From Pollenia angustigena (taxonomy: Eukaryota > Arthropoda > Insecta > Diptera > Polleniidae), in NCBI GenBank assembly GCA_930367215.1, contig OV884059.1, positions 19,864,945 through 19,928,944 of the forward strand: a DNA stretch of 64,000 nucleotides, written 5' to 3'. The notes beneath the pieces are model-generated. The model made no database searches. It was not told the origin of the DNA and saw nothing but the letters and a program-made list of their open reading frames with translations. The translations under genes and the position numbers were made by a program. Below are positions 1 to 11,356 of the stretch, piece after piece. Each line of letters begins with the position of its first letter. The first letter of the stretch is position 1.

Positions 1-483
1 TTGAGTCATATTTCGACCGTCCGCTGGAATCAATGTTGAACATGACAACATCGACATCTGCCGCAGCCCGCACGCCAAAACCTACATATCAGCGGTTCCT
101 GCTACTTATATTATGCTCAATAAACAAAACGACGTAGAAAAACCAGAAAGGTGTGTGGCAAATGAATGAAGCCAATGTGTCTTGATCATTCGATCACCAA
201 TACCGAATTTAAACACACTATAAAATGGTTTGTTGCCTTTTATTTTAATATAAACTGGTGTGGTACAAACGTATCCCGGGTGTGTGTTTACGTAGGTGTC
301 GACTTTGGAAGCTCGAAGCTCCTGAACCACTGATCCGAATTGCATCAAATAACCTTTAAACAATTAGAAATTACTAGGATTGACCTGAAAAATTAGATCA
401 TGATTTCTTACACCAAACCTAAGCAGCGCAAACAATTAAATTAAAAAAAAAAAAAAAAATTGCGACCAATCTAGAGCACATAC
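1..483. other. Left edge, no gene recognised
   Basis: I see no convincing gene here. The first 110 bases are less AT-rich than what follows and could be the tail of something lying outside the window. The minus-strand reading frame over 106-363 has no recognisable domain. A poly(A) run near 441-460 directly precedes the transposon relic that starts at about 484. Confidence 0.5.
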
Positions 484-1147
484 TAAAAATCAGTTATGAT
501 TTGGGTTTTGGACCTACAGGATCAATAAGAAACAATGACTCCAACAAGGATTTAAGAAGTATAAAAAAGAAGCATGTTCCGGATGAATTTCGCAAATGTG
601 GGTTAATTATAGACCACCCAAAACAAGGTTCAGGCAATACGAATGATGGGAATACAGCAAGAAGGTTCTTTTCTGATCCCAAAAAACCATCTGAAATAAC
701 AAAGTCTTATATTAAGATTTAAAACAATCATTGATGCACATTCATGCAATGAACAAATTGATTATAGAAAATTTGGGGATTATGCCAAAGAAACAGCACG
801 AATATATACTACCAAATTTCCATGGAGAAATATGCCTGCAATAGTTCATAAAATCCTTTATCATGAAGAGGGTGTCATCACACATCATTTACAACCATTA
901 GGAAATCTGTCAGAGGAAGCACAAGAAAATGGAATAAAGATTACAGATTTTATAGGGAGCACAATACCAGAAAAATGTCACGAGATTTTACAAACGAAGA
1001 TCTGTTTAATATATTGTTGGCAACGTAGATACGCTCATCTCTAGCATTCGAAGTCAATGGAAAGTAGAACATCGGGACTTAGATGAAGAAGCAAAAGGGC
1101 TGCTACTGGAATATGGAACATTTGGAAGCAAGTTTCCAATCGAATGA
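484..1147 (+). pseudogene. Relic of a transposon-associated insect gene (C-terminal part)
   Basis: Conceptual reading in shifting frames gives DGNTARRFF, then a KETARIY..KFPW..MP..VHKIL stretch, LSEEAQE, and a final NEDLFNILLAT / DLDEEAKGLLLEYG segment ending at a stop at 1145-1147. This order of motifs is one I associate with a protein family of unknown function found in many insect genomes, apparently carried by mobile DNA; that association is from memory. Frameshifts occur near 715-725 and near 1015-1040, so it is not functional. Only the C-terminal part is present; the start and any catalytic domain are missing. Confidence 0.6.
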
Positions 1148-1790
1148 ATAGTAGATATAATTAACTTTTATTGTTATTTAAGCAAAAAATATTTTGTCCT
1201 TATTGTTATTAAAATAAAAAGAAAATAAACATTTAAAAATTTACACTTATTTATTTTATTAAAAAGTATTCTAGTGGAACTGGTTCCAGTTGAACCTGTT
1301 GTAGAGTTGATACAAAAATATTTTCTACAGAAATGTTTATATTTTTCGAAAGAAAACATTATTCACAAAATGATCATAGGTATTATTACATGCCTATGCA
1401 TTTTTTTTTAAAGGTATAGTGGTATATACGAGGCGAATGTATATGCATATAAAGGTAAAAAAATTAAATGATAAAAAAATATTTTCTCCAGAAATATATA
1501 AAAATGTTTATATTTTTCGAAAGAAAACATTATGAGTATGCTTGTAGAAGCAATTTTTAGTCAGTTTGACATTTTACATCCCATATGCCCAATTCCAAAT
1601 CAAATTTTTCAAACAAAAAAAAAAATTAATTTGAAAAAAAAATTCTAATAATTCAACACACCGATTTTTATTCAATTAGAACAGTATTGTTTTCTAATAC
1701 GTCCATTATTTTCTAGAAAATTCTGATCAATATCGAGTGGTAAATTGTATTGCCTATTTTGAACAAAAAAAAAATTTAAAGACGTTTTCA
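1148..1790. other. AT-rich spacer with a 49-bp direct repeat
   Basis: No gene is visible. A unit of about 49 bp, from a run of A through a Cys-free TTTTTCGAAAGAAAACATTA end, occurs at 1314-1362 and again at 1484-1532 with few changes. The rest is low-complexity A/T sequence. Confidence 0.6.
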
Positions 1791-3494
1791 GGGATTGGGA
1801 ATTTGGGTATTTCTTAATCAAAAATGGGGTTTTTCAGTCCACTGTTTTAAGAACTTTTTAATCTACATAACTGCTCATTATGATACCTTTATTCATGTTA
1901 GATTTATAGAATGTTCACTGTGATAGTCGAAAAAATTAACTCGATGAAATTTCAAATCTGGTGTCTACTCAAAATTTAAAAATAACCGTTACATATCATG
2001 CTAATCTTCATCATCCAACTCGGATTGCAAATATCAGCAAAGGTCTGCTAAAAGAGAATATCTTTTTCCACTATACCAATGCTCTGAGCCGAAAATTGAT
2101 GAAATCGTTCACCATGCTCATCTGATTCCGATGGAAATTGGTGGTCGAAGTTATCTTGGTGGTTGCTTAATTTTAATTAATTAACTTAAGAAAAAACGAA
2201 ACAATTAAAATAAAAGTACAATATTTTGATTTTGAAGCTTAACTTTGCTATGAAAATCTTTATAAGATGGCTAAAAAACCTACAAAAATGGTCAAAAATC
2301 GTACCTTTGATCGACATTTAACATTCCGTAAAAGAAAGTTAAGAAGGCAAAAAAAACTAATACAGTCGAATAAAATTTTTATAAATAGCGCAGACTTAGC
2401 TATATCCATGAAAAATGAATATATACCGATTTCTAAAAAACTGGAGCCAATCAGACACTTCCAAATGTACTTCCGCACTTAGGGGACTCCCCCCTAATAG
2501 TTCGAAAAGGATTCATCGAAGTTCATTTTTTTCGGGTCAAAAACTATCACAGTGTTATTATTTATATAGTAAGGGTATTCATTTCAGTTTTTTTATTTGT
2601 TGGAAAAATGGAAAAGTGGAAAAATGTAATTTTTGTTACAACAACCACAAGAAAAAAAATTCCACCAAAAGTTACATTTTTATCAGACTATAACCAAGTG
2701 TAAAAAAGTCAGGATAAAAAGATGTAATTTTCCGCTTTAAACGTCAAACGAAATGATGTTGCCATTCATAAAAAATTGCTAATTTTTAATACAAAGTACG
2801 AAAAATTGCATCTCTTTTTATAAACTCTGAATTGTACAACTCTGATTTTAAAAATTATTTTTTATAGTTACAACATTTCATAGATAACTTCTTTTTCATT
2901 TAATCTTTCAAAAAGAAAAATTCATATAAAATATGTGTTCAATGAAAAAAGTTATTAAAAAAGAATTAAAAAAAAAAAGAAATGGGGTCAAAAAAATTGA
3001 CAGAAGCTGAAGTTAATAAAATACTCGACTTTTTGGCAGACAATCGCCATTTTGAGTAACTTTTTGTAGTCGAATATTATGATGAAAATAACACTAATCA
3101 CTTCGTTTTAAATTTAATAATCAATTAATTCACTTTTAACACTTTTGTTCGGCATCTTGAAAAACATCAATTACTTCCACGAATTATTTGAAAGATTTTT
3201 TTGACAGTTTGTAAAAAAAAAAAAAAAAACCGTTCACGTCAATAAGAGTGTAATTTTTCTTTTTTCCATTTTTCCAACCAAAAAAAAAATTGAAATGAAT
3301 ACCCTTAGTGTAAATGAATGAAAGGGTTTTCAATATGAGTAATTAATAATTTTAAGGTTTGACATTCTATAAATCTGACATGAACAAAGATTTATTAATG
3401 AAATTTGACAGTTATGTAGGTTAAAAAGTTCTTAAAACAGTGGGCTGAAAAACATCCCAATTTTTGAATAATAAATACCATAATTCTCAATCTC
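1791..3494. mobile_element. 1.7-kb element with long imperfect terminal inverted repeats
   Basis: The left arm (about 1791-1920) is the inverse of the right arm (about 3345-3494). The shared core includes CACTGTTTTAAGAACTTTTT followed by an ACATAACTG block and ATTTATAGAATGT. Arms are about 130 bp with scattered mismatches and small indels. The interior has no transposase; a short plus-strand frame at 2267-2482 is basic and lysine-rich but unrecognised. It reads as an old foldback-like or MITE-type element, and it hosts a younger MITE (2571-3306). Confidence 0.7.
2571..3306. mobile_element. 736-bp MITE nested in the 1.7-kb element
   Basis: Terminal inverted repeats begin AAGGGTATTCATTTCA on the left and mirror it on the right. 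The trinucleotide AGT flanks both ends (2568-2570 and 3307-3309), a plausible 3-bp target duplication. The interior is A/T-rich and non-coding. A 3-bp duplication is compatible with PIF/Harbinger-like or CACTA-like mobilisation, but no transposase is present to decide. Confidence 0.75.
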
Positions 3495-4619
3495 AATCAT
3501 TTGCATTTTCATACTTAATGTAAAAAAACATCAAAAGTTCTACTATGACCTTAAATTTCTCAACAACAACTGAACCGATTTTAACAAAATTAAAACTGTA
3601 AAAAAGTTCAAGAAGTCTTCTCTCCTGCAAATAAATACGATTTTCAGCCACTGTGCGTCGGTGAAGGGTTTAAAATTCAAAATTGTTTGATTTTTGTACG
3701 AACATGTTGAACATTTTGCAAAATGTTTTGTCTAGTGCTAAATTTAAATTTTTTAGTAAAAATATTGCAAACCAAAATTTACGACGATAAAAGTTTTTTT
3801 TTTGAATTTATTAAAAAATTCTTAAATTTGTTTCTGTAATTTTTTCCAAATGAAAAATATGTGTTTGCCAAGCCGCTTGTGTAGTTGATATGGCTTTAAG
3901 AGCTTAAGACTGTTTTATATATTATGGCTTTAGAAAAAACGAATAATATAAAAAAATTAATAGTCAAAATTGTTAGTTTTTAACTGCGCAATTTACAAAA
4001 AAAAATATTTTTTTAAACAAAATAATTGAATACGGCTTAATTCTTAAGAGCCCAAAAAACCACATAACCGGGTAAACAAAAATATAAAAAAAGTATGGAG
4101 CATGTTTATGTAGGTATTGAAAAATTTCAATATTCACAAACATCTTGTTGTTGTGGTCAAACTGCTTATGCAGTTTATATTACAAAGTTATTGGCTTCCG
4201 TCTGATATCAAGCTAAATGCGGATAATTAACTTATGCTTTCAGTTTATAAGTAGTATATAGTATGTTGAAACTAAGTCGTTTTTACTTTATTTTTACTTT
4301 TTTCGATCTCCCAATTTTGTTTTGGTTTTCAAATTATCTTTATTGCAGTCGGATTTTTGTTATTTTAGTAATTTTATTTATTTCAAAATGGAGACTTATT
4401 ATTGAGTCTTTAGCTTCTTCAATGAAACCAGATGTGGTCAATATAAAATTATTTGAAAATATTATTGTAAAACGATAATGGATATTGCCAATATCTCAAA
4501 AACTTTCTAACTTAATTAAAAGCTAACTTATCTATGTTGCATTGGCTGTTAAGTGATTCATAACGCTAGTTTTTTAATCTAGATATAACCTACGAAAGAG
4601 TTAGATGTCAAATAAACTC
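3495..4619. other. AT-rich intergenic sequence
   Basis: No gene, RNA or clear repeat recognised. A hydrophobic 71-codon frame (4263-4478) has no start context or homology that I can name. Confidence 0.5.
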
Positions 4620-4639
4620 TCATACTGCGTTCACTTTTG

Positions 4640-5215
4640 GCATTTATGATCAGTAGCTCAGTTAAATCATCACGAATATATTCACGCTTGAACAACACTA
4701 CCAAATTAAGAGAGTTGGAAACTGGCCCGACGTTTTATAGCGAAATTGTGTTTAGCGATGGGGTTCATTTTTAACTAACGGGTGTGTTAACAAATTTGCC
4801 GCGATTGGAGTGAGACCAATCGACAACAAACCATACAAACTGTATTACATACAGCAAAAATGAAACCGAAGGCCGCGTTTTGGTCAATGGGGATCGTTAC
4901 CGAGAACTGGTTTTAACAAAATGGCGACCGCAACAATCGACTTATTAAAATCAAGGTTTAACGACAAGTTGATTTTGAGTAATGGCCTCCAAAGTAAGCG
5001 ATATAACATCATTCGATTATTTCCTATGGGTCTACGTGAAGTCTCTGATTTATGCTGATAACCAGTAGTAAATGATGTCTTGGAGGCCAACATTGCCCGT
5101 GTTATTGGTAACATACGGTCGGCAATAATCGAGAAAGTGGCCCAAAATTGAACGTCTAGGTTGTGCTTCGTCCAGAACAGTCCATATGCATAAAATCATT
5201 TTTAAATGTTTACAA
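4640..5215 (+). pseudogene. Degraded Tc1/mariner-superfamily transposase
   Basis: Frame-hopping translation recovers FSDG.HF.L.G, then VNGDRYRE, ATIDLLK..F, SFDYFLW.YVKSLIYADN and a closing region ending HMHKIIF. This is the order of the DDE transposase group of the Tc1/mariner superfamily with the DYFLWGYVKS motif. Stops and frameshifts are frequent and the N-terminal DNA-binding half is absent, so it is a dead fragment. Confidence 0.7.
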
Positions 5216-5336
5216 AATGTTTTTGATTATAATTTCTTTTTTTGCGTTTTTATAATTTCATGTTCTAAAGGTCACATTCTTATTTTTACTGTAATATTCA
5301 TGTATACATTCCTATCTTATAAAAAATTTTAATTGC

Positions 5337-6695
5337 TTATTTATTAACAGTACTTTTTTCTTCGCTGTTGGCTATGCCATGTGTTCTCATGTGCTGATTG
5401 ACTCCGGTTTTCTGTTTAAACGTTTTGCCACATAGTTTACAAGAATATCTCCGTATATCATCATGTATTACAACATGTTGCTGCAATGATCTTTTGGTTA
5501 TAAATGCTTTGCCACAGACATTACACACTTGGGTGCGTTTATTTGAATGTGCATTCATATGATCATTATAACGATCTTTTGAATAGAATCCCTTGCTACA
5601 AATACCACAAGTGTGTAGATAATTTTTAATATGACGTCTGTGATGATTACTAAAACCTTGAATGTGTCGAAATGAAGCCCCACAGATTTCGCAACAAAAG
5701 GGTTTAGCTCCCGTATGGTTACGCATGTGTATGCGTAATTCAGTAGAATGTAAAAATTTCTTACCACATTCATTGCATTCGTGATTAAAATCTTCCATAT
5801 GACGTTTTGCATGATTTGTGTAGGCTGTTACCGATTTAAACAGCTTTTTACACAAGGAACATGAAAACGGTTCAGATCCATGAACCTTAGTTTGGTGTAT
5901 TTTCAGGTACAGAGGACTTTTGAAAGAACGTTGACATTCAGAGCATTTAAAGTTACCTACATGATCATATAAGAAAAACATGTGTTCGTAGTAGTCTTCT
6001 TGTGTCTTATCTTCTACATTAGTTTCGTCGTTATTTTTTTTATCCTTTGTATTAGATTTATTGCGTTTAGCTCGTGTAAAACAATTATTTATAGTGCGCA
6101 AATAATCTTCCAAAATGTTCTCCTGAATTTTTAAACCCATTTTTGTTTCTATGACTTGCAGCATTTCTTGTTTGGCGGAATCAATTTTATTTTTACAATA
6201 ATGCTCAATTAATTGCGTATTCCAAAGATAAGGTTGTCCCTTATATATTTCTAATATTTGTATTATTTGATCTGGTAAGAGATCTGGCAAATGTGAGTCT
6301 AGTTTAGCAATTGGATTATTTTCCATAAAAGGTTTTAAAAAGTTTAAATCTTTAAAGAACCATGATGTATTAAATTTTTCTTCATTTTCTTTTCCATCTT
6401 TAATATCTTTTAGATCCTCACGATATTTTTTACATAAATATACTATAAGGTTAGCAACTTGGTTCCAAGTAATTGACAAATTTTGTTGTTCATTAAGTTC
6501 ATCGGCAATTTTTTGCAAGCAGTTTTGTCGTTTTAGCTTGTGTCTTAAAAATGGAAAATTTTTATTCCACAAAGAAGGTTGATTCCTATAGGCTTCTATC
6601 AGAGCCATTACGTGCTTCTTTGTTTTTAGAAATTCGGTAATAAAAACAGATTGTTTTTTAGAGCATTCCAAAAACATTTTTGCTTGTTTATCAAT
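5337..6695 (-). CDS. Gene 1 exon 3: two MADF-like domains and seven C2H2 fingers
   Basis: This exon opens after an acceptor ending TTATACAG and encodes 452 residues to a TAA at 5337-5339. MADF-like segments begin at FITEFLKTKKHVMALIEAYR and at QIIQILEIYKGQPYLW. The seven fingers start at FKCSEC, FSCSLC, HECNEC, FCCEIC, HTCGIC, QVCNVC and YSCKLC. Linkers are mostly not the TGEKP type, except a TGAKP between fingers 3 and 4. Both MADF domains share this exon, unlike gene 4, where an intron separates them. Confidence 0.88.
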   Translation of the reverse strand: MDKQAKMFLECSKKQSVFITEFLKTKKHVMALIEAYRNQPSLWNKNFPFLRHKLKRQNCLQKIADELNEQQNLSITWNQVANLIVYLCKKYREDLKDIKDGKENEEKFNTSWFFKDLNFLKPFMENNPIAKLDSHLPDLLPDQIIQILEIYKGQPYLWNTQLIEHYCKNKIDSAKQEMLQVIETKMGLKIQENILEDYLRTINNCFTRAKRNKSNTKDKKNNDETNVEDKTQEDYYEHMFFLYDHVGNFKCSECQRSFKSPLYLKIHQTKVHGSEPFSCSLCKKLFKSVTAYTNHAKRHMEDFNHECNECGKKFLHSTELRIHMRNHTGAKPFCCEICGASFRHIQGFSNHHRRHIKNYLHTCGICSKGFYSKDRYNDHMNAHSNKRTQVCNVCGKAFITKRSLQQHVVIHDDIRRYSCKLCGKTFKQKTGVNQHMRTHGIANSEEKSTVNK

Positions 6696-9600
6696 CTGTA
6701 TAAAATAAATAGGTAAATTATTGATCAATAAAATATAATATATATATATATGAATTAATTCATTCCCTTACGTCATAGGCATCATCGTCATCATCACTAG
6801 GTATACTATTATCTGAATAATTTTCTGATTCATCATAACTGCCGTCAGATTCTTCCTCTGCATTTTTGTCAATATTTTCCATGGAATCATCTGTTTCACA
6901 TACATTTTCGGCTGAATTAGTTTCACTATTTTCATCATTTACTGGATTCGATGTCTTATTATCTGGTGATTTCAACTCTTCTTTTGCTGGAGAGCATTCA
7001 TCATCTGAAATATGTTCAACTTTAACAACAGTCAAGGGATCTTCCTGAAATATGAAGAAGGGTAGATAATTTTTTAATTATTCCTCTTCGACCATTTTGT
7101 TTATCTAGAAAGATATATTATTCAAAAGCTTCTAAACGATCCCAAAATTGGCCACATTAGTTCAAAACTTTAGTCGAAAATCGCATATACATATTAAAAC
7201 TTCAGAGGCCCATAACCCGAAAACTATGAGCTTCCTAGACTTTATCTATGCATATAATATTTTCCCCTTATTTTTCAATGTTCTATCACCCTATGTAAAA
7301 CTTTTTGTTGGGAGCTGCGTTAGTAAACTAACAGTGTGACGAAATCTTAAAATGTTTTACACCTTAATCTGGCATTAGACATGGCCAAAAACTGCTAAAA
7401 ATAGTGCTAATTTTTTATAGATTTTTTCTTAAATATGGGTGCGTTCGTAAATGCATCACTGCGCTGCATCAGTGATTTCAAATCGTTATATATTTATCAG
7501 TGAAGTAAATGTGGACCAAAAAATTGTGAAATACTCCACAAAAATAATAGAAATACAATAAAAAAAATTATAATTATTTTTTATCGGCTTTATAAAAAGT
7601 TTGCTTTTCTGATGCAGCGCAGTGATGCATTTACGAACGCACCCTATGTCTTAGTGACTAATTTTTAATAATTTAAATAAATGGTAATACATATAACCAA
7701 TGTGATAGGTTATGGTTTAAATTTAGGCGACCTGCAAGACCCCCGCACCCGGAGAAAAAATATTTTCCAATATGGTTACCTCTAACAAAACATTTTTAAA
7801 CAACCATTTTATAACATATTATGTTAAATTGAACCATATTAGTGTCACCGGCAACAATATTTTGGTTATATTATAGTTTCCTTCGAACATTTTATGGTTA
7901 ACAATAACAAAAATATGGGAATGCAATGAATCACTACGATTTTTAAAAATTCAGTGGTACAAATTAACTTTGTTTTAATGGTAACTCTAAGATAACTGTA
8001 GATAGTTAAGAATTTAAAAACCCCCCGTTTCCACTTGCAAGTGCAAGTTCGAAAAACTCAATACACTCACACTTTCTTACTTACATTCACACAATTTTTG
8101 GACTTTCAGCCAATCGGCTGTGTCCTCGATTTTACGTTGATAATACGTATACACTACTTGCAAGTAGCACTGTCACAAATATTCAACAAAATCGTGACTA
8201 GGGATGCCAAACTGGACCAGGTTTTTTGAAACCCGGGATTCGGTATTTTTAATTCAAAAAAAACGGTATCCTGGGACGGATCGGGAATTTTCGGGATTTC
8301 ATATTTAAAAACCAATTTTTAAAATTCATATCGTGTCATAACATCCAAAAAAGCTCAAGTGGCAATTTTTCATGATTTTGTTTTTTTACAAAAAACGATA
8401 GCTTAGGATTATTTGTAACTCTAAAACTGATATCTCCATACAAAGTACCGTTTGAATTTTACATCAAAAAAAATTTTAGCTCAAGTGTGCGTTTGTTATT
8501 TGATTACATTTTTGGTGACAGCATTTTGTTACTTAAGCTAAAATTCTTTTAATCAATAATAAAAAATAAATTAATAAACTTGTTTTATATTCAAAATATC
8601 GTTAAAAATTACTTAAATTTCGCATTTTGAACACGTTAATATATGTATGTTTCTAATGTTTTCTACAAAAATTCTATTTAGAAAGCGCTCGTTCCATATG
8701 GCCAGATTCAGATATTGAAGAGAAAACATGTGTAGGTCAAAGAGGTTATAAAAAACAAAAGAAGCTACCAAAAAGATTACAAAAGTTAAAAATCCGGGAT
8801 AAATCTGTTCTACCCAATCCATGTAAAAATAAGAAATGTGGAAATTCATGCGGTGATAAGTTTCCCGAATCTAAGAGGGAGCAAATAAACGAACATTTTT
8901 GGGGAATAAGTAAAATAAGGCAAAAAGATTGGTTAAGTTCCTGCATTAAAAAGAGTCAGTGTTAAAAGACGAAAAGGAGAGAATAATAAAAGGCAGTACA
9001 GCTATAATTATGTCATTAATTTTAATAATACAAATTTGAAAGTATGTCAACAATTTTTGATAAAAACTTTGCATATATGTATCTCAAGAATTTAGAAAGA
9101 GTACAAGAAATAATAGTTTAAGATATTTGTATAATGAAGATGTTAGAAAATCTACTCCACATAATAAGTCAGATGAAGGCTCCGTTTCCTTAGTAGACAT
9201 TTATTGAAAAATTACCGGCTGTAAATTATACCTCCCACAGGAATTTGGAAATATAAAAAGAGTGTATAAAGTTTATATTGAACATCTTAAAGTATAAACA
9301 AAGAATATTGCCAATTGCCACTGAGAGTTTTTCGTAGCATTTATAAAAATAACTTCCATTTAGGTTTCCATCTACCTAAATAAGATAAATGTATCTTATG
9401 TGAAAGTTATAAGAATAGTCAATCCGAAAATGAAATAGTCAATGAAAAAGAAATGCAATACACGGAGAAATATCAATTACATTTAAGAGAAAAACAAAAA
9501 TCTAAAGAAGTTTTTTTGGAAGAACAGAAAAAATGCAAAGAAAATTTATCACTTTTATGTACAAGTTTCGATCTACAAAAAGTTTTAAACACACCGCATG

Positions 9601-11356
9601 AAAAAGCTATAACGCTATTTTATTCAAGAAAATGTGCATTTTACACTGAAAGCTTTTACGAAAGTGGAACTAGAATCGTCTACTGTTTTTTTATGAAAAG
9701 AAAGTGATGGAAAAAGAGGATGCAACGAAATTTCAACAATTGAAGCAGAGCCGCGAATAACGTTTTTAGTTACAAAATAATTATTTTTCAGTAGAGCAAA
9801 AAAAAAAACGTTTTTAACAGGCAGGATTATTTATTTTTTGTTTTCTAGATTATTAAAAATAATCATAATAAAAACTTTTACACAAAAGGCTTTTAAAACG
9901 TTATTCCACTTTGCAAAACAATTTCGATTGTATCATTTTGTTAGTAACTTACAACCTTCTTCTGCTGGCTGACTCTTTGTATGCCATTTTGAAGTGTTTA
10001 AGGTGTATAATTTTGGGTGATTAGATGTTTAAACAATGTAAGAGAGTAATGTTAACGGTAATCTGCAAAAAACAGTTTTTGCAAAAAGTCTCTTTTACAA
10101 CGTTATTCGCGGCTGTGTTTCAATTGTATTCCAGTATTAAAACTTGTCGTAGAAAGGAAAACTTACTCATCTGTGAGTCTTTATTGTGACAGCTGTTCTC
10201 GGCAAAATCGTAATAGAGCAATACTTACCAGCATAAATTTTTTTCTTGAAAGATCAAAATACATAAAAAAAAAAAATTACTTATTTGTTACTGTAGCTCG
10301 GCATACGAAGACGCCCGTTGTTTCAGTTCAAAGCACCATTGAAATTTTTACCCGTGATAAAACTGTTTGGGCACCAAGTGAATGGTCTACTTTAATAACT
10401 AATTCACGTAAAAATCCAACCAATTATAACTTCATTCGATTTTAAAGATTGAAAAGCATTTTCACAAAAGATGCTATCCAAATCAGTAAAGATTTAATTT
10501 AAAAATTTACGTTCAGCTTCATTTGAAAAGGATAACCCTATAAGTCTTATCAAATTTTTACTAAACTCAAAATCTCGGGATTTTAATGTAAAGTTATTAA
10601 TGTGTGACCGACCTCAATTAGTTTTACATATGTCCTTAACATTTTTTCGAGACATACTTGCCTTTTGTCACCACTTCTTAGGAGGGCTCGCATACAAATA
10701 TTGCGTTTTATGAAATTCTTAAATTCATTAAAATTTTTCGGCTTTTATGAATAAAATCTAAAGTTGTGAACAGATATAAATCATTTATAGATTGTTTTGT
10801 TTGCAACTTTGTTTTTTTTATGTTTGGAAAAAATTAGAGACAGCTGCATTTTTCAATTTTATATGAATTTTTAACAAACAAAAATTTCGATATGTTGCTA
10901 AAAAAAATTAGTTTTTTTACCAAAAAAAGATTTTTAGCATTTTAGCTAACGATATACATACATATTAATTATAAAATAATTTTTACAATAAGTGTACAAA
11001 GTATTTTATAAAAATAAATCATTTGTTTTTACCGTTGGTATGGAACAATTTCCTTCTATTTTTACGTTTACATCCGCAGCAATTGTTTCGCTTATGTCCA
11101 TTTGCTCCTCATTGGTACTAACTTGAGCTTTATCCGAAACATTAGCAGCATTTCTAAAAGGTTCAATTTCTGCAATAGCATTTTTGCAATGATCTTCAAT
11201 ATGAAATATGAATGCTTCAAATAGTAAATATATTTCCTTGCAGTGAAAACATTTCAAAACATATGGACGATGGTAACCATCGGAGGGAGGTCTTAATATT
11301 TCTCCACAATTTATATATCCGATAAAATTTTGCATATTTTGCACCTTTGTCTGCAT
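5337..11356 (-). CDS. MADF-domain plus C2H2 zinc-finger protein (gene 1)
   Basis: Splice model: exon 1 11033-11356, exon 2 6772-7044, exon 3 5337-6695, giving 651 residues; both introns are phase 0 with GT-AG ends. Residues 1-60 hold a CGEIL motif and a single CxxC...HxxxH finger; about 70-200 is acidic. Two MADF-like domains lie at roughly 220-320 and 340-430 (tryptophans in PSLWN and PYLWN), and seven C2H2 fingers fill the C-terminal third. MADF domains bind DNA or protein partners, so this is probably a nuclear sequence-specific regulator; its target is unknown. The start at 11356 is the first Met of the frame; a second Met at 11335 would also keep the finger. It is a clear paralogue of 51545-61217. 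Intron 1 (4 kb) is full of transposon debris. Confidence 0.82.
6772..7044 (-). CDS. Gene 1 exon 2: acidic linker
   Basis: Ninety-one codons beginning EDPLTVVKVEHISD after an acceptor ATATTTCAG and ending DDDDDAYD before donor GTAAGG. The composition is dominated by Asp, Glu, Ser and Asn, typical of a disordered linker or activation region. The VKVE motif resembles a SUMO-acceptor consensus, which is inference only. Both borders are phase 0. Confidence 0.8.
7437..7644. mobile_element. 208-bp MITE in gene 1 intron 1, family also at 32926
   Basis: Terminal inverted repeats start GGGTGCGTTCGTAAATGCAT and continue through CACTGCGCTGCATCAG. The trinucleotide TAT flanks both ends (7434-7436, 7645-7647). 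The same family occurs at 32926-33135, also with a 3-bp flanking repeat (ATA). No coding capacity. Confidence 0.9.
7645..8689. other. Intronic repeat-derived sequence
   Basis: No exon seen. Around 7750-7920 the sequence (ATATGGTTACC, CATATTATGTT, ATGGTTAACAATAAC) recalls the ends of the large inverted-repeat element at 25785-27662. Around 8200-8310 there is a run of imperfect CGGGAT/CCCGGGATT motifs that looks like a transposon end without a visible partner. Confidence 0.4.
8690..10451 (+). pseudogene. Relic of a transposon-borne ORF with zinc-binding-like N-terminus
   Basis: The relic starts with a segment reading PNPCKNKKCGNSCGDKF, RREQINEHFWG-like, KIRQKDWLSSCI. It continues after stops with NNFHLGFHLPK..KCILCE, a YTEKYQLHLREK stretch, DLQKVLNTP and ESDGKRGCNEIST. 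A MITE then splits it; past that come CDSCSRQNRNR, VARHTKTPVVSVQSTIE and APSEWSTLI. The order (Cys cluster, FNLxFxxPKxDxCxxC, DLQKVLxTP, DNCxxQNKNR, GHTxxEVDxxHSxIE) is that of a transposon-associated insect family of uncertain class. Many stops; not functional. A related relic is at 53040-53418. Confidence 0.65.
9743..10120. mobile_element. 378-bp MITE inserted in the transposon-ORF relic
   Basis: Ends read AAGCAGAGCCGCGAATAACG and its near-perfect inverse (about 20 of 22 matching). CAATTG flanks both ends (9737-9742 and 10121-10126); since this hexamer is itself a palindrome, the duplication length is not certain. Removing the element rejoins the relic's reading through the NEIST position, showing that it arrived after the relic. 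Confidence 0.85.
10452..11032. other. Remaining intron 1 of gene 1
   Basis: A short continuation of the relic frame (LIKFLLNSKSRDFNVKLLMC-like) fades by about 10640. Beyond it only A/T-rich intron sequence is seen up to the exon 1 donor. Confidence 0.4.
11033..11356 (-). CDS. Gene 1 exon 1: N-terminal finger
   Basis: One hundred and eight codons ending at donor ACG|GTAAAA. The CGEIL...CFHC...HIEDH pattern aligns with CGEIL...CTFC...HLEELH in the first exon of the paralogue, which is the main reason for joining this distant exon to the gene. The donor is weak in its last positions, so the exact end is moderately sure. Confidence 0.75.

Noticed and set aside
2267..2482. Basic lysine/arginine-rich frame beginning MAKKPTKMVKNRTFDRHLTF
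   Set aside because: It lies inside an inverted-repeat element, is short and has no match I recognise. Possibly a transposon remnant, but not supportable as a gene.
4263..4478. 71-codon hydrophobic frame that could be a small membrane protein
   Set aside because: Very AT-rich, no recognisable family, no neighbouring coding signal; such frames arise by chance in T-rich DNA.
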